A DNA stretch of 64,000 nt. It comes from Tunturibacter gelidoferens. GTDB taxonomy: Bacteria; Acidobacteriota; Terriglobia; Terriglobales; Acidobacteriaceae. How positions within the stretch are numbered: position 1 is the first letter of the stretch; every line of letters starts with the position of its first letter. A program made the position numbers and the translations under genes. The notes under the pieces were generated by a model. The model saw nothing but the letters and a program-made list of their open reading frames with translations. It had not been told where the DNA came from and did no database searches. The DNA lies in NCBI RefSeq assembly GCF_040358255.1, contig NZ_CP132938.1:5389281-5453280 (forward strand), written 5' to 3'. Shown here piece after piece: positions 8,688 to 16,721 of the stretch.

Positions 8688-9320
8688 TTACTTGCTGTAG
8701 AGTTCGACGATCAGCTGCTCGTTGACGGGCAGGTTGACGTCCTCGCGCTTCGGCAGAGCGATGACCTTGCCGGAGAGATTGTCGCGATTGATGTCGAGCC
8801 ACTGAACCTGGTTCTGGCCCGCGGCAAAGTTCTTTGCCTCTTCGAGCATAACCAGAGCCTTCGAGCCCTCGCGAATCGCAATCTCATCACCAACCTTCAC
8901 CTGGAAGGACGGGATGTTGACCTTGCGGCCATTGACCTGGAGGTGACCGTGACGGACGACCTGACGGGCCTGGCGGCGGCTCATCGCGAAACCGAGGCGG
9001 TAGGCGACGTTGTCGAGGCGGGTCTCAAGCTGCTGGAGCAGGAGTTCGCCAGTAACGCCGGTCTTGTTCGAGGCCTTCTGGTAGTAGGCGCGGAACTGGG
9101 TCTCGAGGGTGAAGTAGATGCGCTTGGCCTTCTGCTTCTCGCGGAGCTGCAGTCCGTAGCCGACGACCTTCTTCACTTTGCGGGACTGGCCGTGCTGGCC
9201 TGGGGGGAAGTTGCGCTTCTCGACGGGGCATTTTTCAGAGAAGCACTTGGTTCCCTTGAGGAAGAGCTTGGTGCCGTCGCGGCGGCAAAGGCGGCAGACG
9301 GGTCCGGTGTAACGTGCCAT
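8688..9320 (-). CDS. rpsD: Ribosomal protein uS4
   Basis: 210 residues. Primary 16S rRNA binder of the 30S body and, in several bacteria, a translational regulator of its own operon. It has a zinc-type N-terminus with Cys pairs (PVCRLCRR and KCFSEKC), and the S4 RNA-binding domain RLDNVAYRLGFAMSRRQARQVVRHGH. The start MARYTGPVCRLC is canonical. Lies downstream of the DUF1272-type gene. Confidence 0.97.
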   Translation of the reverse strand: MARYTGPVCRLCRRDGTKLFLKGTKCFSEKCPVEKRNFPPGQHGQSRKVKKVVGYGLQLREKQKAKRIYFTLETQFRAYYQKASNKTGVTGELLLQQLETRLDNVAYRLGFAMSRRQARQVVRHGHLQVNGRKVNIPSFQVKVGDEIAIREGSKALVMLEEAKNFAAGQNQVQWLDINRDNLSGKVIALPKREDVNLPVNEQLIVELYSK

Positions 9321-9374
9321 TTTTATAACTCCTGACTTCGGGTGACGATCGCTTTACGCGCGGGCAGCGCTTCT

Positions 9375-9572
9375 TCACGATCCAGTTGCGGTAACGTCTT
9401 GCCTGCGACGGGGCCTGAGAACAAGCTCACCGCCGCAGTTGGGACAGATTGCATTCATAACCTGAGCGCATGTTGCACAAAAACTGCACTCATAACTGCA
9501 GATGAAGGCTATTCCGTCTGCATCGAGAGCTGTATTGCAGCGCTCGCATTCGGACTTCATCAGAAGTGCCAC
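9375..9572 (-). CDS. Small Cys-rich DUF1272-type zinc-binding protein
   Basis: 65 residues with eight cysteines: Cys9, 12, 25, 29, 32, 35, 43 and 46, arranged as CERC, CSYECSFCATC and CPNCGGEL. The pattern is that of DUF1272, a small family of unknown function predicted to bind two zinc ions. The gene starts 3 bp after rpsK and ends 54 bp before rpsD, same strand, so it is embedded in the alpha operon. That setting hints at a link with ribosome or zinc status; no activity is known. Confidence 0.85.
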   Translation of the reverse strand: MALLMKSECERCNTALDADGIAFICSYECSFCATCAQVMNAICPNCGGELVLRPRRRQDVTATGS

Positions 9573-9575
9573 AGA

Positions 9576-9998
9576 TCAAACGCGGCGGCGCTTCGGCGGA
9601 CGGCAACCGTTGTGCGGCATCGGCGTAACGTCCCGGATGCTGCGAACCTCGATGCCGGTGGTGGCGAGAGCGCGGATCGCGGACTCACGGCCAGAGCCGG
9701 GACCCGAGACGCGCACATCGACCGAACGAACACCATGGTCGCGAGCTGCGTTGGCTGCACCGACTGCGGCCTGCTGCGCCGCAAACGGAGTCCCCTTACG
9801 GGAGCCGCGGAAGCCAAGGGAACCAGACGACTTCCAGCTCAGTGTGTTGCCAACCTGGTCGGTGATGGTGACGATAGTGTTGTTGAACGAAGCCTGAATA
9901 AAGACGAGACCAAATGGAACATTCTTGCGCTCGCGCTTCTTGAACTTCTTATTCTTGCCGGGCTTTGCTGCGCCCTTCGTATTCTGTGTCTTCGCCAT
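9576..9998 (-). CDS. rpsK: Ribosomal protein uS11
   Basis: 140 residues. 30S platform protein. The core NVPFGLVFIQASFNNTIVTITD and the C-terminal IRDVTPMPHNGCRPPKRRRV are canonical; a short Lys-rich N-terminal extension precedes them. Three bp separate it from rpsM. Confidence 0.97.
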   Translation of the reverse strand: MAKTQNTKGAAKPGKNKKFKKRERKNVPFGLVFIQASFNNTIVTITDQVGNTLSWKSSGSLGFRGSRKGTPFAAQQAAVGAANAARDHGVRSVDVRVSGPGSGRESAIRALATTGIEVRSIRDVTPMPHNGCRPPKRRRV

Positions 9999-10001
9999 GT
10001 C

Positions 10002-10382
10002 TTATTTCGTCGCTTTCTTCTTACCGGCAACGGTTCCCTTACGTGGGCCTTTGCGGGTGCGAGCGTTGGTGTGGGTGCGCTGGCCACGAACAGGAAGGCT
10101 GCGGCGATGGCGGAGGCCACGATAGGACTGAATTTCGATCAGGCGTTTGATGTTGAGCGAGATGTCCTTGCGGAGATCGCCTTCGATCTGGCCCTCGGCT
10201 TCAATAACCTGACGGATGCGGTTCAGCGCGTCCTCATCGAGCGTGCCAACCTTCGCGACCGGATCGACATCCGCCTTCGCGAGGATCTTGGCGGCGCGAG
10301 AGTCGCCGATTCCGAAGATGTAGGTGAGACCGATGCGCGCCTGTTTGTTGTTAGGGACATCGACTCCAGCAATACGTGCCAT
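10002..10382 (-). CDS. rpsM: Ribosomal protein uS13
   Basis: 126 residues. 30S head protein contacting the P-site tRNA. Starts MARIAGVDVPNNKQARIGLTYIFGIG and carries the basic RGLRHRRSLPVRGQRTHTNARTRKG tail that is typical. Preceded by a 155-nt leader with a stable hairpin. Confidence 0.97.
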   Translation of the reverse strand: MARIAGVDVPNNKQARIGLTYIFGIGDSRAAKILAKADVDPVAKVGTLDEDALNRIRQVIEAEGQIEGDLRKDISLNIKRLIEIQSYRGLRHRRSLPVRGQRTHTNARTRKGPRKGTVAGKKKATK

Positions 10383-10447
10383 GGGGTTCCTTTTCGGTTG
10401 AGCTTCGTAGCTTCGCCACGGAAGCGGGTTCTTGGTTTACGGCAGGT

Positions 10448-10494
10448 CCGTCGGGTTCAACGCAAGCCTTGACTTCGGCTAACTAGCCCGACGG
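10448..10494 (-). promoter_or_regulatory. Structured leader between rpmJ and rpsM (possible autogenous control site)
   Basis: CCGTCGGG (10448-10455) pairs with CCCGACGG (10487-10494), and inside it AGCC pairs with GGCT around a short loop. It lies in the 155-nt gap before rpsM. In E. coli the same gap holds the pseudoknot bound by S4 that represses the alpha operon. The position matches, the sequence does not, and control by S4 here is inference. Confidence 0.4.
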
Positions 10495-10537
10495 GGCCGG
10501 TAATGCTTGGTGCTGCAGAAGACCTTTCGCGGTCCTC

Positions 10538-10651
10538 TTATCCCTGGCGCTGCTTGTGCTTCGCGTTTTCGCAGATAACACGCACCACACCACGGCGGTG
10601 AATGACCTTGCACTTATCACACATCTTCTTTACTGAGGCACGAACCTTCAT
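10538..10651 (-). CDS. rpmJ: Ribosomal protein bL36
   Basis: 37 residues, read directly from the - strand: starts MKVRASVKKMCDKCK and ends KHKQRQG before TAA. The zinc ligands Cys11, Cys14, Cys27 and His32 are present, so this is the zinc-binding form. It sits between infA and rpsM as in many bacteria. Confidence 0.95.
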   Translation of the reverse strand: MKVRASVKKMCDKCKVIHRRGVVRVICENAKHKQRQG

Positions 10652-10829
10652 TGTGATTCCCTTCTTTTATGCAACGTAAACCCGACAAACCAGAGGACGC
10701 GTCTCAAGGGCCGAAACTCCCTTCCGACAAACGACCTGAATGCCAGGGCAAATCGCCCTGACCTATCCCAAGTGCAAATGCGCTTGAGCAACCCATGATG
10801 GAGACGGGATGGGCTCCCGTAGCCGTTGT

Positions 10830-11048
10830 CTACTTGTAGCGGTAGACAATGCGGCCGCGGTTGAGATCGTACGGGCTGAGCTCAATCGCGACGCGGTCGC
10901 CGGGGAGGATACGAATGAAGTTTTTGCGCATACGTCCGGAGACGTGTGCAAGGGCCTGGTGCTTGTTCTCAAGCTCGACCTTGAACATCGCATTCGGCAG
11001 GGTTTCGACAACCACCGCCATCACTTCAATTGCATCTTCCTTCGACAA
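10830..11048 (-). CDS. infA: Translation initiation factor IF-1
   Basis: 72 residues, the exact IF-1 size, if the TTG at 11048 is the start. I chose it because the protein then reads (M)SKEDAIEVMAVVVETLPNAMF like other IF-1s, and a strong AAAGGAG site stands 5 nt before it. An upstream in-frame ATG would add 15 atypical residues. OB fold with the conserved KNFIRILPGDRV and DLNRGRIVYRYK. Binds the 30S A site during initiation. Confidence 0.95.
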   Translation of the reverse strand: MSKEDAIEVMAVVVETLPNAMFKVELENKHQALAHVSGRMRKNFIRILPGDRVAIELSPYDLNRGRIVYRYK

Positions 11049-11106
11049 ACGATCTCCTTTGGAGGTGAAGAGGATAACCCCTTCCATCTCCACAACTTCT
11101 TCTATA

Positions 11107-11124
11107 AGTTGAGCATTTCCTCAA
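11107..11124 (-). other. Short perfect hairpin in the map-infA gap
   Basis: GTTGAG (11107-11112) and CTCAAC (11119-11124) form a 6-bp stem with a 6-nt loop, 59 nt before the infA start on the - strand. A second small stem (CCCC-AAAA-GGGG) lies near 11174-11185. No T-run marks either as a terminator. Role unknown. Confidence 0.35.
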
Positions 11125-11194
11125 CCGAGTAGTACCGTGCGACATACTTGCGCACACCGCATCTCTTATAGTACCCCAAAAGGGGCCTATTTTC

Positions 11195-11944
11195 CTAGCG
11201 GGTTAGCACCTGAGGGCCATCTTTTGTAATAGCAACGGTGTGTTCAAAGTGGGCGCTATAGCTGCCATCAATGGTCACCGCCGTCCATCCATCCTTCAAA
11301 ACGCGGACTTCCGGGCCGCCGGCGTTGATCATAGGCTCGATAGCCAAAACCATCCCCGCCTTGAGGCGAGGGCCCTTCCCGGCAGCCCCAAAGTTCGGAA
11401 CCTGCGGGTCTTCATGCATAGCACGGCCAATTCCGTGGCCGACAAACTCGCGGACCACTCCAAAACCTTCAGCCTCACACAACTCCTGAACGGCGGCGGA
11501 GATATCGCCCAGACGCCCGCCCACCTGACACTGCTCGATGGCCTTCTCGAGGGAGGCTTTGGTGACGTCAAGAAGCTTTGCAGCCTCTGCGCTGACCTTG
11601 CCGATCGGGTAGGTCACGGCGGCGTCGGAGTAGTAGCCGTCGATAATAACCCCGCAGTCGATCGAGAGAATATCGCCTTCGGCAAGAATGCGCTTGGCAT
11701 TCGGCATACCGTGAACCACCTCGTTATTGACCGAGGTACAGAGAGCGGACGGGTAGCCGTGATACCCCTTGAACGCTGCAATAGCCCCCAGTTCGGCGAT
11801 CTTTTTGACGGCAATCTCCTCGAGATCCATCGTCGAAGCGCCCGGGACAACGTGGGGTGCGATCGCGTTATGAACCTGGCGGAGAGCCTTGCCGGAGATC
11901 CGCATCTTCTCGATCTCCTGCGCCGTTTTAATCATGATGGCCAT
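11195..11944 (-). CDS. map: Methionine aminopeptidase, type I
   Basis: 249 residues from the ATG at 11944 (MAIMIKTAQEIEKMR); an ATG 9 bp further in is a possible alternative. Removes the initiator Met from nascent proteins. The five metal ligands of the pita-bread fold can be placed: two Asp in SIDCGVIIDGYYSDAAV, His in EFVGHGIGRAMHE, Glu in LAIEPMINAG and Glu in HFEHTVAIT. It starts 2 bp after adk, so it is coupled to it in the spc operon. Confidence 0.95.
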   Translation of the reverse strand: MAIMIKTAQEIEKMRISGKALRQVHNAIAPHVVPGASTMDLEEIAVKKIAELGAIAAFKGYHGYPSALCTSVNNEVVHGMPNAKRILAEGDILSIDCGVIIDGYYSDAAVTYPIGKVSAEAAKLLDVTKASLEKAIEQCQVGGRLGDISAAVQELCEAEGFGVVREFVGHGIGRAMHEDPQVPNFGAAGKGPRLKAGMVLAIEPMINAGGPEVRVLKDGWTAVTIDGSYSAHFEHTVAITKDGPQVLTR

Positions 11945-11946
11945 TT

Positions 11947-12705
11947 TCAGCGAGACCCTGACTGGGAGTTCCAAGATCCGGGCGGAAATTCTTTCCGCAA
12001 GTCTTTCAGAGCCGCAAGGATACGCGACTGGACCTCGTCTACCGAAGCTTGACCTTCAACTTCGCGAAAGCGACGCTTATCTTTATAGTGCTGAATGACA
12101 GGCGCGGTCAGCTTTTCGTATTCCTTCATGCGGCGAGTAAAAGCCTCTTCAGTGTCGTCCGGGCGCTGCTCCAGCTTTGCCCCTTCAATATCGCACCGTT
12201 CGTCAATCTTTGGAGGATTGGAAAATATATTGTAGATACGTTTGCACGCAGGGCATATGCGACGTCCCGTGATGCGGTGGAGGAGCTCGGTATGATCAAC
12301 TACTATGCCAATGGCGACTGGAAGTGGCATGTTACGAAAATTTGGACCCTGCATATCAAACCAATTCGCTTGCACGAGCGTGCGCGGAAATCCGTCCAAA
12401 ATATATCCCGAATAAACGTCGCTTTGAGCAAGTCGTAAAGCAACCATGTCATTGACAAGATCATCGGGAACGAGCTTCCCTTCGTCCATGAGGCTCTTTG
12501 CCGATTTGCCGAGTTTAGTGCCGTTCGCAATATTGGTGCGCAGGATATCGCCGGTGGAGATCTGTGGGATGCCGTAAACCGCCATTAGCAGCTGAGCCTG
12601 CGTGCCTTTGCCAACGCCGGGGGCGCCTAAAAGCAGGACCGGCCCGGGCAGAAAGTTCTTGTCTGCCGGGGCCGTCTCGGTTTCAGATACGATGCTTGTC
12701 GTCAA
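11947..12705 (-). CDS. adk: Adenylate kinase
   Basis: 252 residues from a TTG start 12 bp after the secY stop, with a TAGGAAG ribosome site; no ATG or GTG lies between it and the P-loop. P-loop GAPGVGKGT is at 27-35, the NMP-binding and LDGFPRT motifs are intact. The LID has Cys151, Cys154 and Cys171, but the fourth zinc-ligand position is Glu174 rather than Cys or Asp. About 20 residues precede the usual start of the fold, and the tail is also longer than normal. Makes ADP from AMP and ATP. Confidence 0.94.
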   Translation of the reverse strand: MTTSIVSETETAPADKNFLPGPVLLLGAPGVGKGTQAQLLMAVYGIPQISTGDILRTNIANGTKLGKSAKSLMDEGKLVPDDLVNDMVALRLAQSDVYSGYILDGFPRTLVQANWFDMQGPNFRNMPLPVAIGIVVDHTELLHRITGRRICPACKRIYNIFSNPPKIDERCDIEGAKLEQRPDDTEEAFTRRMKEYEKLTAPVIQHYKDKRRFREVEGQASVDEVQSRILAALKDLRKEFPPGSWNSQSGSR

Positions 12706-12717
12706 CGGGCTAACTTC

Positions 12718-14127
12718 CTACCAGCTCTTGCGGCCACGGATGCGACCACTCTTGGGAGTGAAGCCGTCGTAGTGACGCATGATGAGCTGCGATTCGATCT
12801 GCTGGACCGTGTCCATGGCTACGCCGACAACGATCAGCAGCGAGGTACCGCCGAAGTAGAAGTTGACGCCGAGGCCGTTGGTCATCCAGGTCGGCAGCCG
12901 ATCAAAGACCGAGCCGATGAGCCAGAGATGGTTGAAGTGGATTCCGCTGATGAGCAGCTGCGGAATGATGGTGATGATGATGAGATAGAGAGCGCCGACG
13001 AGGGTGATGCGGGTCAGCACATCGTTGATGAAGTCAGCCGTGCGCTTGCCAGGACGAATGCCGGGGATAAAGCCGCCGTACTTGCGCATGTTGTCGGCGA
13101 TATCGTCTGGACGGAAGACGATCGAGATGTAGAAGTAGGCAAAAAAGATGATCGCGACCATCTGCAGCAGTTCGTACCAGGGCTCACCAGGAGCCAGAGC
13201 ACGCAGGATTGGCCCGAAGAAGGATGAGTCCTGCAGAGAGTAGCCGAAGATGTGAGCGCCGGAGAAGAGCAGAGGAGCCGACAGGATGGAGCTGGCGAAG
13301 ATAACCGGCATCACGCCGCCGGAGTTGACCTTGAGCGGGAGGTGAGTGGACTGGCCACCCATCATCTTGCGCCCAACGATGCGCTTGGCGTATTGGACCG
13401 GAATGCGACGCTCCGAGCGCTCCACGAAGACGATAAAGGCAACGACGGCGATCATACCCGCGATCAGGAGGGCAACAGCGAGGGGAGTCAGCGCACCCCA
13501 GGCGTTGTCGCGAACCTTCTCGTAGAGATTTTCGATGCCCTTCGGCAGGCCGACGACGATACCAGCGAAGATGAGCAGGCTCATCCCGTTGCCGATGCCG
13601 CGCTCGGTGATCTGTTCCCCCAGCCACATGATGAAGGCAGTGCCGGCAGTGAGGGTGATGACGCAGAGCGGGATGAAGGCGGCACGGGAGATGGTGACCA
13701 TCGTCTGCCCGGTGCTGGTGTTCGTCAGTGTCAGCGCGATGGCAAACGACTGCACGATACCGAGCAGAACCGTGACGTATCGCGTCCACTGCGTAATCTT
13801 GCGACGCCCGAGTTCGCCTTCCTTCTGCAGCTTTGCAAGCGGCTCATAGATGACGGTGAGCAGCTGGAAGATGATCGACGCCGTAATGTACGGCATGATG
13901 CCGAGGGCAAAGACTGTGAGCTTCCGAAGGTTTCCACCCGAGAAGAGATCAACGAGACCGAGAGCCGAGCCGGAGTTCTGATTGAAGAACTGGGCGAGCA
14001 TGTCGGCGTTGATGCCGGGGGTGGGGATGTGCCCGCCAAGGCGGTATACGGCCAACATGCCAAGCGTAAACAGCACGCGCTTGCGGAGGTCGGGAATTTT
14101 GAAGATGTTTGCGATTTTCTCGAACAT
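12718..14127 (-). CDS. secY: Preprotein translocase subunit SecY
   Basis: 469 residues from MFEKIANIFKIPDLRKRVLFTLG; the frame is open further upstream but without conserved sequence. Ten membrane helices can be traced, with the plug region (DLFSGGNLRKLTVFALGIMPYITASI) and the cytosolic loops that bind SecA and the ribosome (ERSERRIPVQYAKR; FRPDDIADNMRKYGGFIPGIRPGK). Forms the protein-conducting channel with SecE and SecG. Follows rplO, the standard place. Confidence 0.97.
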   Translation of the reverse strand: MFEKIANIFKIPDLRKRVLFTLGMLAVYRLGGHIPTPGINADMLAQFFNQNSGSALGLVDLFSGGNLRKLTVFALGIMPYITASIIFQLLTVIYEPLAKLQKEGELGRRKITQWTRYVTVLLGIVQSFAIALTLTNTSTGQTMVTISRAAFIPLCVITLTAGTAFIMWLGEQITERGIGNGMSLLIFAGIVVGLPKGIENLYEKVRDNAWGALTPLAVALLIAGMIAVVAFIVFVERSERRIPVQYAKRIVGRKMMGGQSTHLPLKVNSGGVMPVIFASSILSAPLLFSGAHIFGYSLQDSSFFGPILRALAPGEPWYELLQMVAIIFFAYFYISIVFRPDDIADNMRKYGGFIPGIRPGKRTADFINDVLTRITLVGALYLIIITIIPQLLISGIHFNHLWLIGSVFDRLPTWMTNGLGVNFYFGGTSLLIVVGVAMDTVQQIESQLIMRHYDGFTPKSGRIRGRKSW

Positions 14128-14220
14128 CGGAAGCTGAAACCTCGGGGGTGAGACTGGCGTTCTGGTAAAACGGCGATGCGAGGGCGGTCGCCCTCGCCTG
14201 CCAATCATTCTAAATGCTGC

Positions 14221-14682
14221 TTAGCCGATCAGGATGGCCTTGCCGCCGGCCTTTTCGATTGCTTCCTGGGCAGTCTTCGAGAACTTGTGCGCGTGAACGG
14301 TCACTGCGGTCTTGATCTCCCCGTTATTCAACACTTTGATCAAAGCGCCTTTCTTGCGAAGGAGGCCAAGCTCGATGATCTTGTCGAGGGTGAACTCGGT
14401 GACATTCTCAGCAGCGACGATCTCGGCGACGCGGTCAAGGCCAAGGACCTGATACTCAACGCGGAAGATGTTGGTAAAGCCGCGCTTCGGCAGACGACGG
14501 TGAAGGGGCATCTGGCCGCCTTCAAAACCACGCATCAGCGATGAACCCGAGCGCGAGCCCTGACCCTTGTGTCCACGGGTCGAGGTCTTACCCATTCCCG
14601 AACCCATACCGCGGCCGACACGTTTCTTGTTTTCGTTCGCCCTCTTGGGGGCACGCAGATTGGAGAGATTACGGATTGCCAT
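14221..14682 (-). CDS. rplO: Ribosomal protein uL15
   Basis: 153 residues. Late-assembly 50S protein. The glycine-rich N-terminus (KKRVGRGMGSGMGKTSTRGHKGQGSRSG) and FEGGQMPLHRRLPKRGF are canonical. Precedes secY. Confidence 0.97.
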   Translation of the reverse strand: MAIRNLSNLRAPKRANENKKRVGRGMGSGMGKTSTRGHKGQGSRSGSSLMRGFEGGQMPLHRRLPKRGFTNIFRVEYQVLGLDRVAEIVAAENVTEFTLDKIIELGLLRKKGALIKVLNNGEIKTAVTVHAHKFSKTAQEAIEKAGGKAILIG

Positions 14683-14779
14683 TGTTTCCTCGCTTAACGC
14701 CGGAGAAGCAGCTTCTGCTCTTCGCCGACTCGCTTATGAGTTAGCCCTTACGGGGTCGTGCTGTTATGCCGGATCGCGA

Positions 14780-14974
14780 CTAGTCGACGACGCGGACGAG
14801 ATGCGGGACCTTTGCGACCATGCCACGAATGGATGGCGTATCTTCGCGCTCGACGATCTGGTTGAGACGGGTAAAGCCGAGGCCCTTGATGACGAGCTTG
14901 TGCTTGACCGGGGTGCAGATCTTGGAACGGAAGTACTGCAGCTTGATTTTGGCGATTGCGTTGGTGTCAGCCAT
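14780..14974 (-). CDS. rpmD: Ribosomal protein uL30
   Basis: 64 residues from MADTNAIAKIKLQYFRSKIC; the open frame extends upstream but the conserved fold starts here. Contains the family core LVIKGLGFTRLNQIVEREDTPSIRGMVAKVPHLVRV. Lies 40 bp after rpsE. Confidence 0.94.
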   Translation of the reverse strand: MADTNAIAKIKLQYFRSKICTPVKHKLVIKGLGFTRLNQIVEREDTPSIRGMVAKVPHLVRVVD

Positions 14975-15014
14975 GAGAGAGCTCCTTGAATCTTGTTGGA
15001 GCAGGGGCAAGAGC

Positions 15015-15521
15015 TTAGAGCTCTTCCACTGCCTTACCGCGCAGGGCGGCGACTTCGGCCTTGTTGCGAAGCTGGATCAGAGCATCGAACGTTGCCTTGA
15101 TGACGTTGTGTGGGTTCGCCGAACCGAGGCTTTTGGTCAGCACGTTCTGCACGCCGGCGGCGGTCATTACGGCGCGAACCGTCTTGCCGGCGATGACGCC
15201 AGTACCTTCCGGGGCTGGCTTCAGCATCACCTGGCCTGCGCCGAAGTGGCCGAGGACCTGGTGAGGAATCGTGCTCTCAGTCAGATTGACCTTGTGCAGA
15301 TTCTTCTTGGCCGACTCAATCCCCTTGCGAATGGCCTGGGGAACTTCCTTGGCCTTGCCGGAGCCGTAGCCGACAACGCCTTCCGCCGGGTCGCCGATGA
15401 CCACCAGCGCGGCGAAGGACATATTCTTACCGCCCTTGACGACCTTGGTGACGCGGTTGATCGAAACGACCTCATCCTTCAGATTGAGGCGGTTCGCATC
15501 GATTTTTTTCTTCATTGCCAT
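15015..15521 (-). CDS. rpsE: Ribosomal protein uS5
   Basis: 168 residues. 30S protein important for decoding accuracy. The S5 N-domain (EVVSINRVTKVVKGGKNMSFAALVVIGD) and C-domain (APEGTGVIAGKTVRAVMTAAGV) are intact. The loop that carries spectinomycin-resistance changes elsewhere is unremarkable. Confidence 0.97.
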   Translation of the reverse strand: MAMKKKIDANRLNLKDEVVSINRVTKVVKGGKNMSFAALVVIGDPAEGVVGYGSGKAKEVPQAIRKGIESAKKNLHKVNLTESTIPHQVLGHFGAGQVMLKPAPEGTGVIAGKTVRAVMTAAGVQNVLTKSLGSANPHNVIKATFDALIQLRNKAEVAALRGKAVEEL

Positions 15522-15568
15522 AATGTCTTATCCAGCTTTCTGGCGGCCAATCTGGCGCCGTGGGAACC

Positions 15569-15934
15569 TTAGAAATCGAGACCCGCTTCACGGGCTGCAT
15601 CGGCGAGGGCTTTGACGCGGCCGTGATACAGATAGCCACCACGGTCAAACACAATCTTCTTGATGCCCTTCTCCTTCGCGCGCTCGGCGATCAGCTTGCC
15701 GACTTCGGCAGCCGCGGCAATGTTTCCGCCGTACTTCTTCTCTTCGGTCTTCTTGCCCATAGAAGAGGCAGAGGTGATCGTGACTCCGTTGAGATCGTCG
15801 ATGAGCTGCGTGTAGATGTGGTTGAGCGAGCGATAGACGTTGAGGCGTGGACGCTCGGCGGTACCGGACATCTTCTCGCGGATGCGGGTGTGAACGCGCT
15901 GGCGGATCACATTGCGCTGACGTGGATTGATCAT
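15569..15934 (-). CDS. rplR: Ribosomal protein uL18
   Basis: 121 residues. Binds 5S rRNA with uL5. Basic N-terminus (RQRVHTRIREKMSGTAERPRLNVYRSLNHIYTQLIDD) and the conserved end FDRGGYLYHGRVKALADAAREAGLDF are present. Confidence 0.97.
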   Translation of the reverse strand: MINPRQRNVIRQRVHTRIREKMSGTAERPRLNVYRSLNHIYTQLIDDLNGVTITSASSMGKKTEEKKYGGNIAAAAEVGKLIAERAKEKGIKKIVFDRGGYLYHGRVKALADAAREAGLDF

Positions 15935-16005
15935 GATTGACTTTCCTTCCTAGTGGCGTCCCCAGAGTGCTGAGGACGTTCGGTTATTGAAACTAATGTT
16001 GAGTG

Positions 16006-16045
16006 GCTGCGTGAGGAGCAAGTCAAATCTCACTCCTCACGCAGC
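16006..16045 (-). other. Perfect 13-bp hairpin in the rplF-rplR gap
   Basis: GCTGCGTGAGGAG (16006-16018) and its exact complement CTCCTCACGCAGC (16033-16045) with a 14-nt loop. It starts 5 bp after the rplF stop on the - strand. No T-run follows it, so it does not look like a terminator. A 3'-end protecting or ribosomal-protein-binding structure is possible. Confidence 0.65.
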
Positions 16046-16050
16046 GCAGA

Positions 16051-16596
16051 TTACTTCGCTCCGGTCTTGCCGACCTTCTTCTTCAGCTTCTCGCCGGTGT
16101 AGCGGACGCCCTTGTTCTTGTAAGGGTCGGGTTTGCGGAGAGAGCGCATGTCTGCAGCGATCTGGCCTACCTTCTGCCGATCGATGCCGGAGACGGTGAG
16201 GTGAGTCTGCTTGGGGTCGATCTCGACAGAGATACCGGTTGGCAGAGGAAACTCGATGGGGTGAGAGTAGCCCAGGGTGAAGACCACCATGTTCTTCCCC
16301 TTCAACTCGGCGCGGTATCCGATGCCGACGATGTCGATCTCTTTGGTCCAGCCGGTGGTGACGCCGGTGACAGCGTTGAAGACCAGCGCGCGGGCGAGGC
16401 CGTGAAACGCCGCCTGCTTATCCGTCTGGCGCTCGGTGATCAGGTGGCCATCCTTCTGGACGAGGGTGATTCCGCCAGGCAGCATCGCGCTGACCTTGCC
16501 CTTGGGTCCTTCGACCAGGACGGTGTTGCCGTTCTCGCTGACCGTGTACTTGACGCCGGCGGGTAGAGCGATCGGCTTCTTACCAATACGTGACAT
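16051..16596 (-). CDS. rplF: Ribosomal protein uL6
   Basis: 181 residues from MSRIGKKPIALPAGV, the canonical start. Two L6 domains, with the conserved GYRAELKGKNMVVFTLGYSHPIEFPLP and the C-terminal RKPDPYKNKGVRYTGE. Located near the factor-binding site of the 50S subunit. Confidence 0.97.
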   Translation of the reverse strand: MSRIGKKPIALPAGVKYTVSENGNTVLVEGPKGKVSAMLPGGITLVQKDGHLITERQTDKQAAFHGLARALVFNAVTGVTTGWTKEIDIVGIGYRAELKGKNMVVFTLGYSHPIEFPLPTGISVEIDPKQTHLTVSGIDRQKVGQIAADMRSLRKPDPYKNKGVRYTGEKLKKKVGKTGAK

Positions 16597-16721
16597 AACG
16601 AATCCCTTTTTGTGGCTTGCGAGTCGCTTAAGGTCTCTAAGTTCCACTGCAGCCGATGAGCCGATGGCTCGAATGCACCTTTCCAGAATTGAATCCCGGA
16701 AAGGACTTTGTTTCTTTTTCT

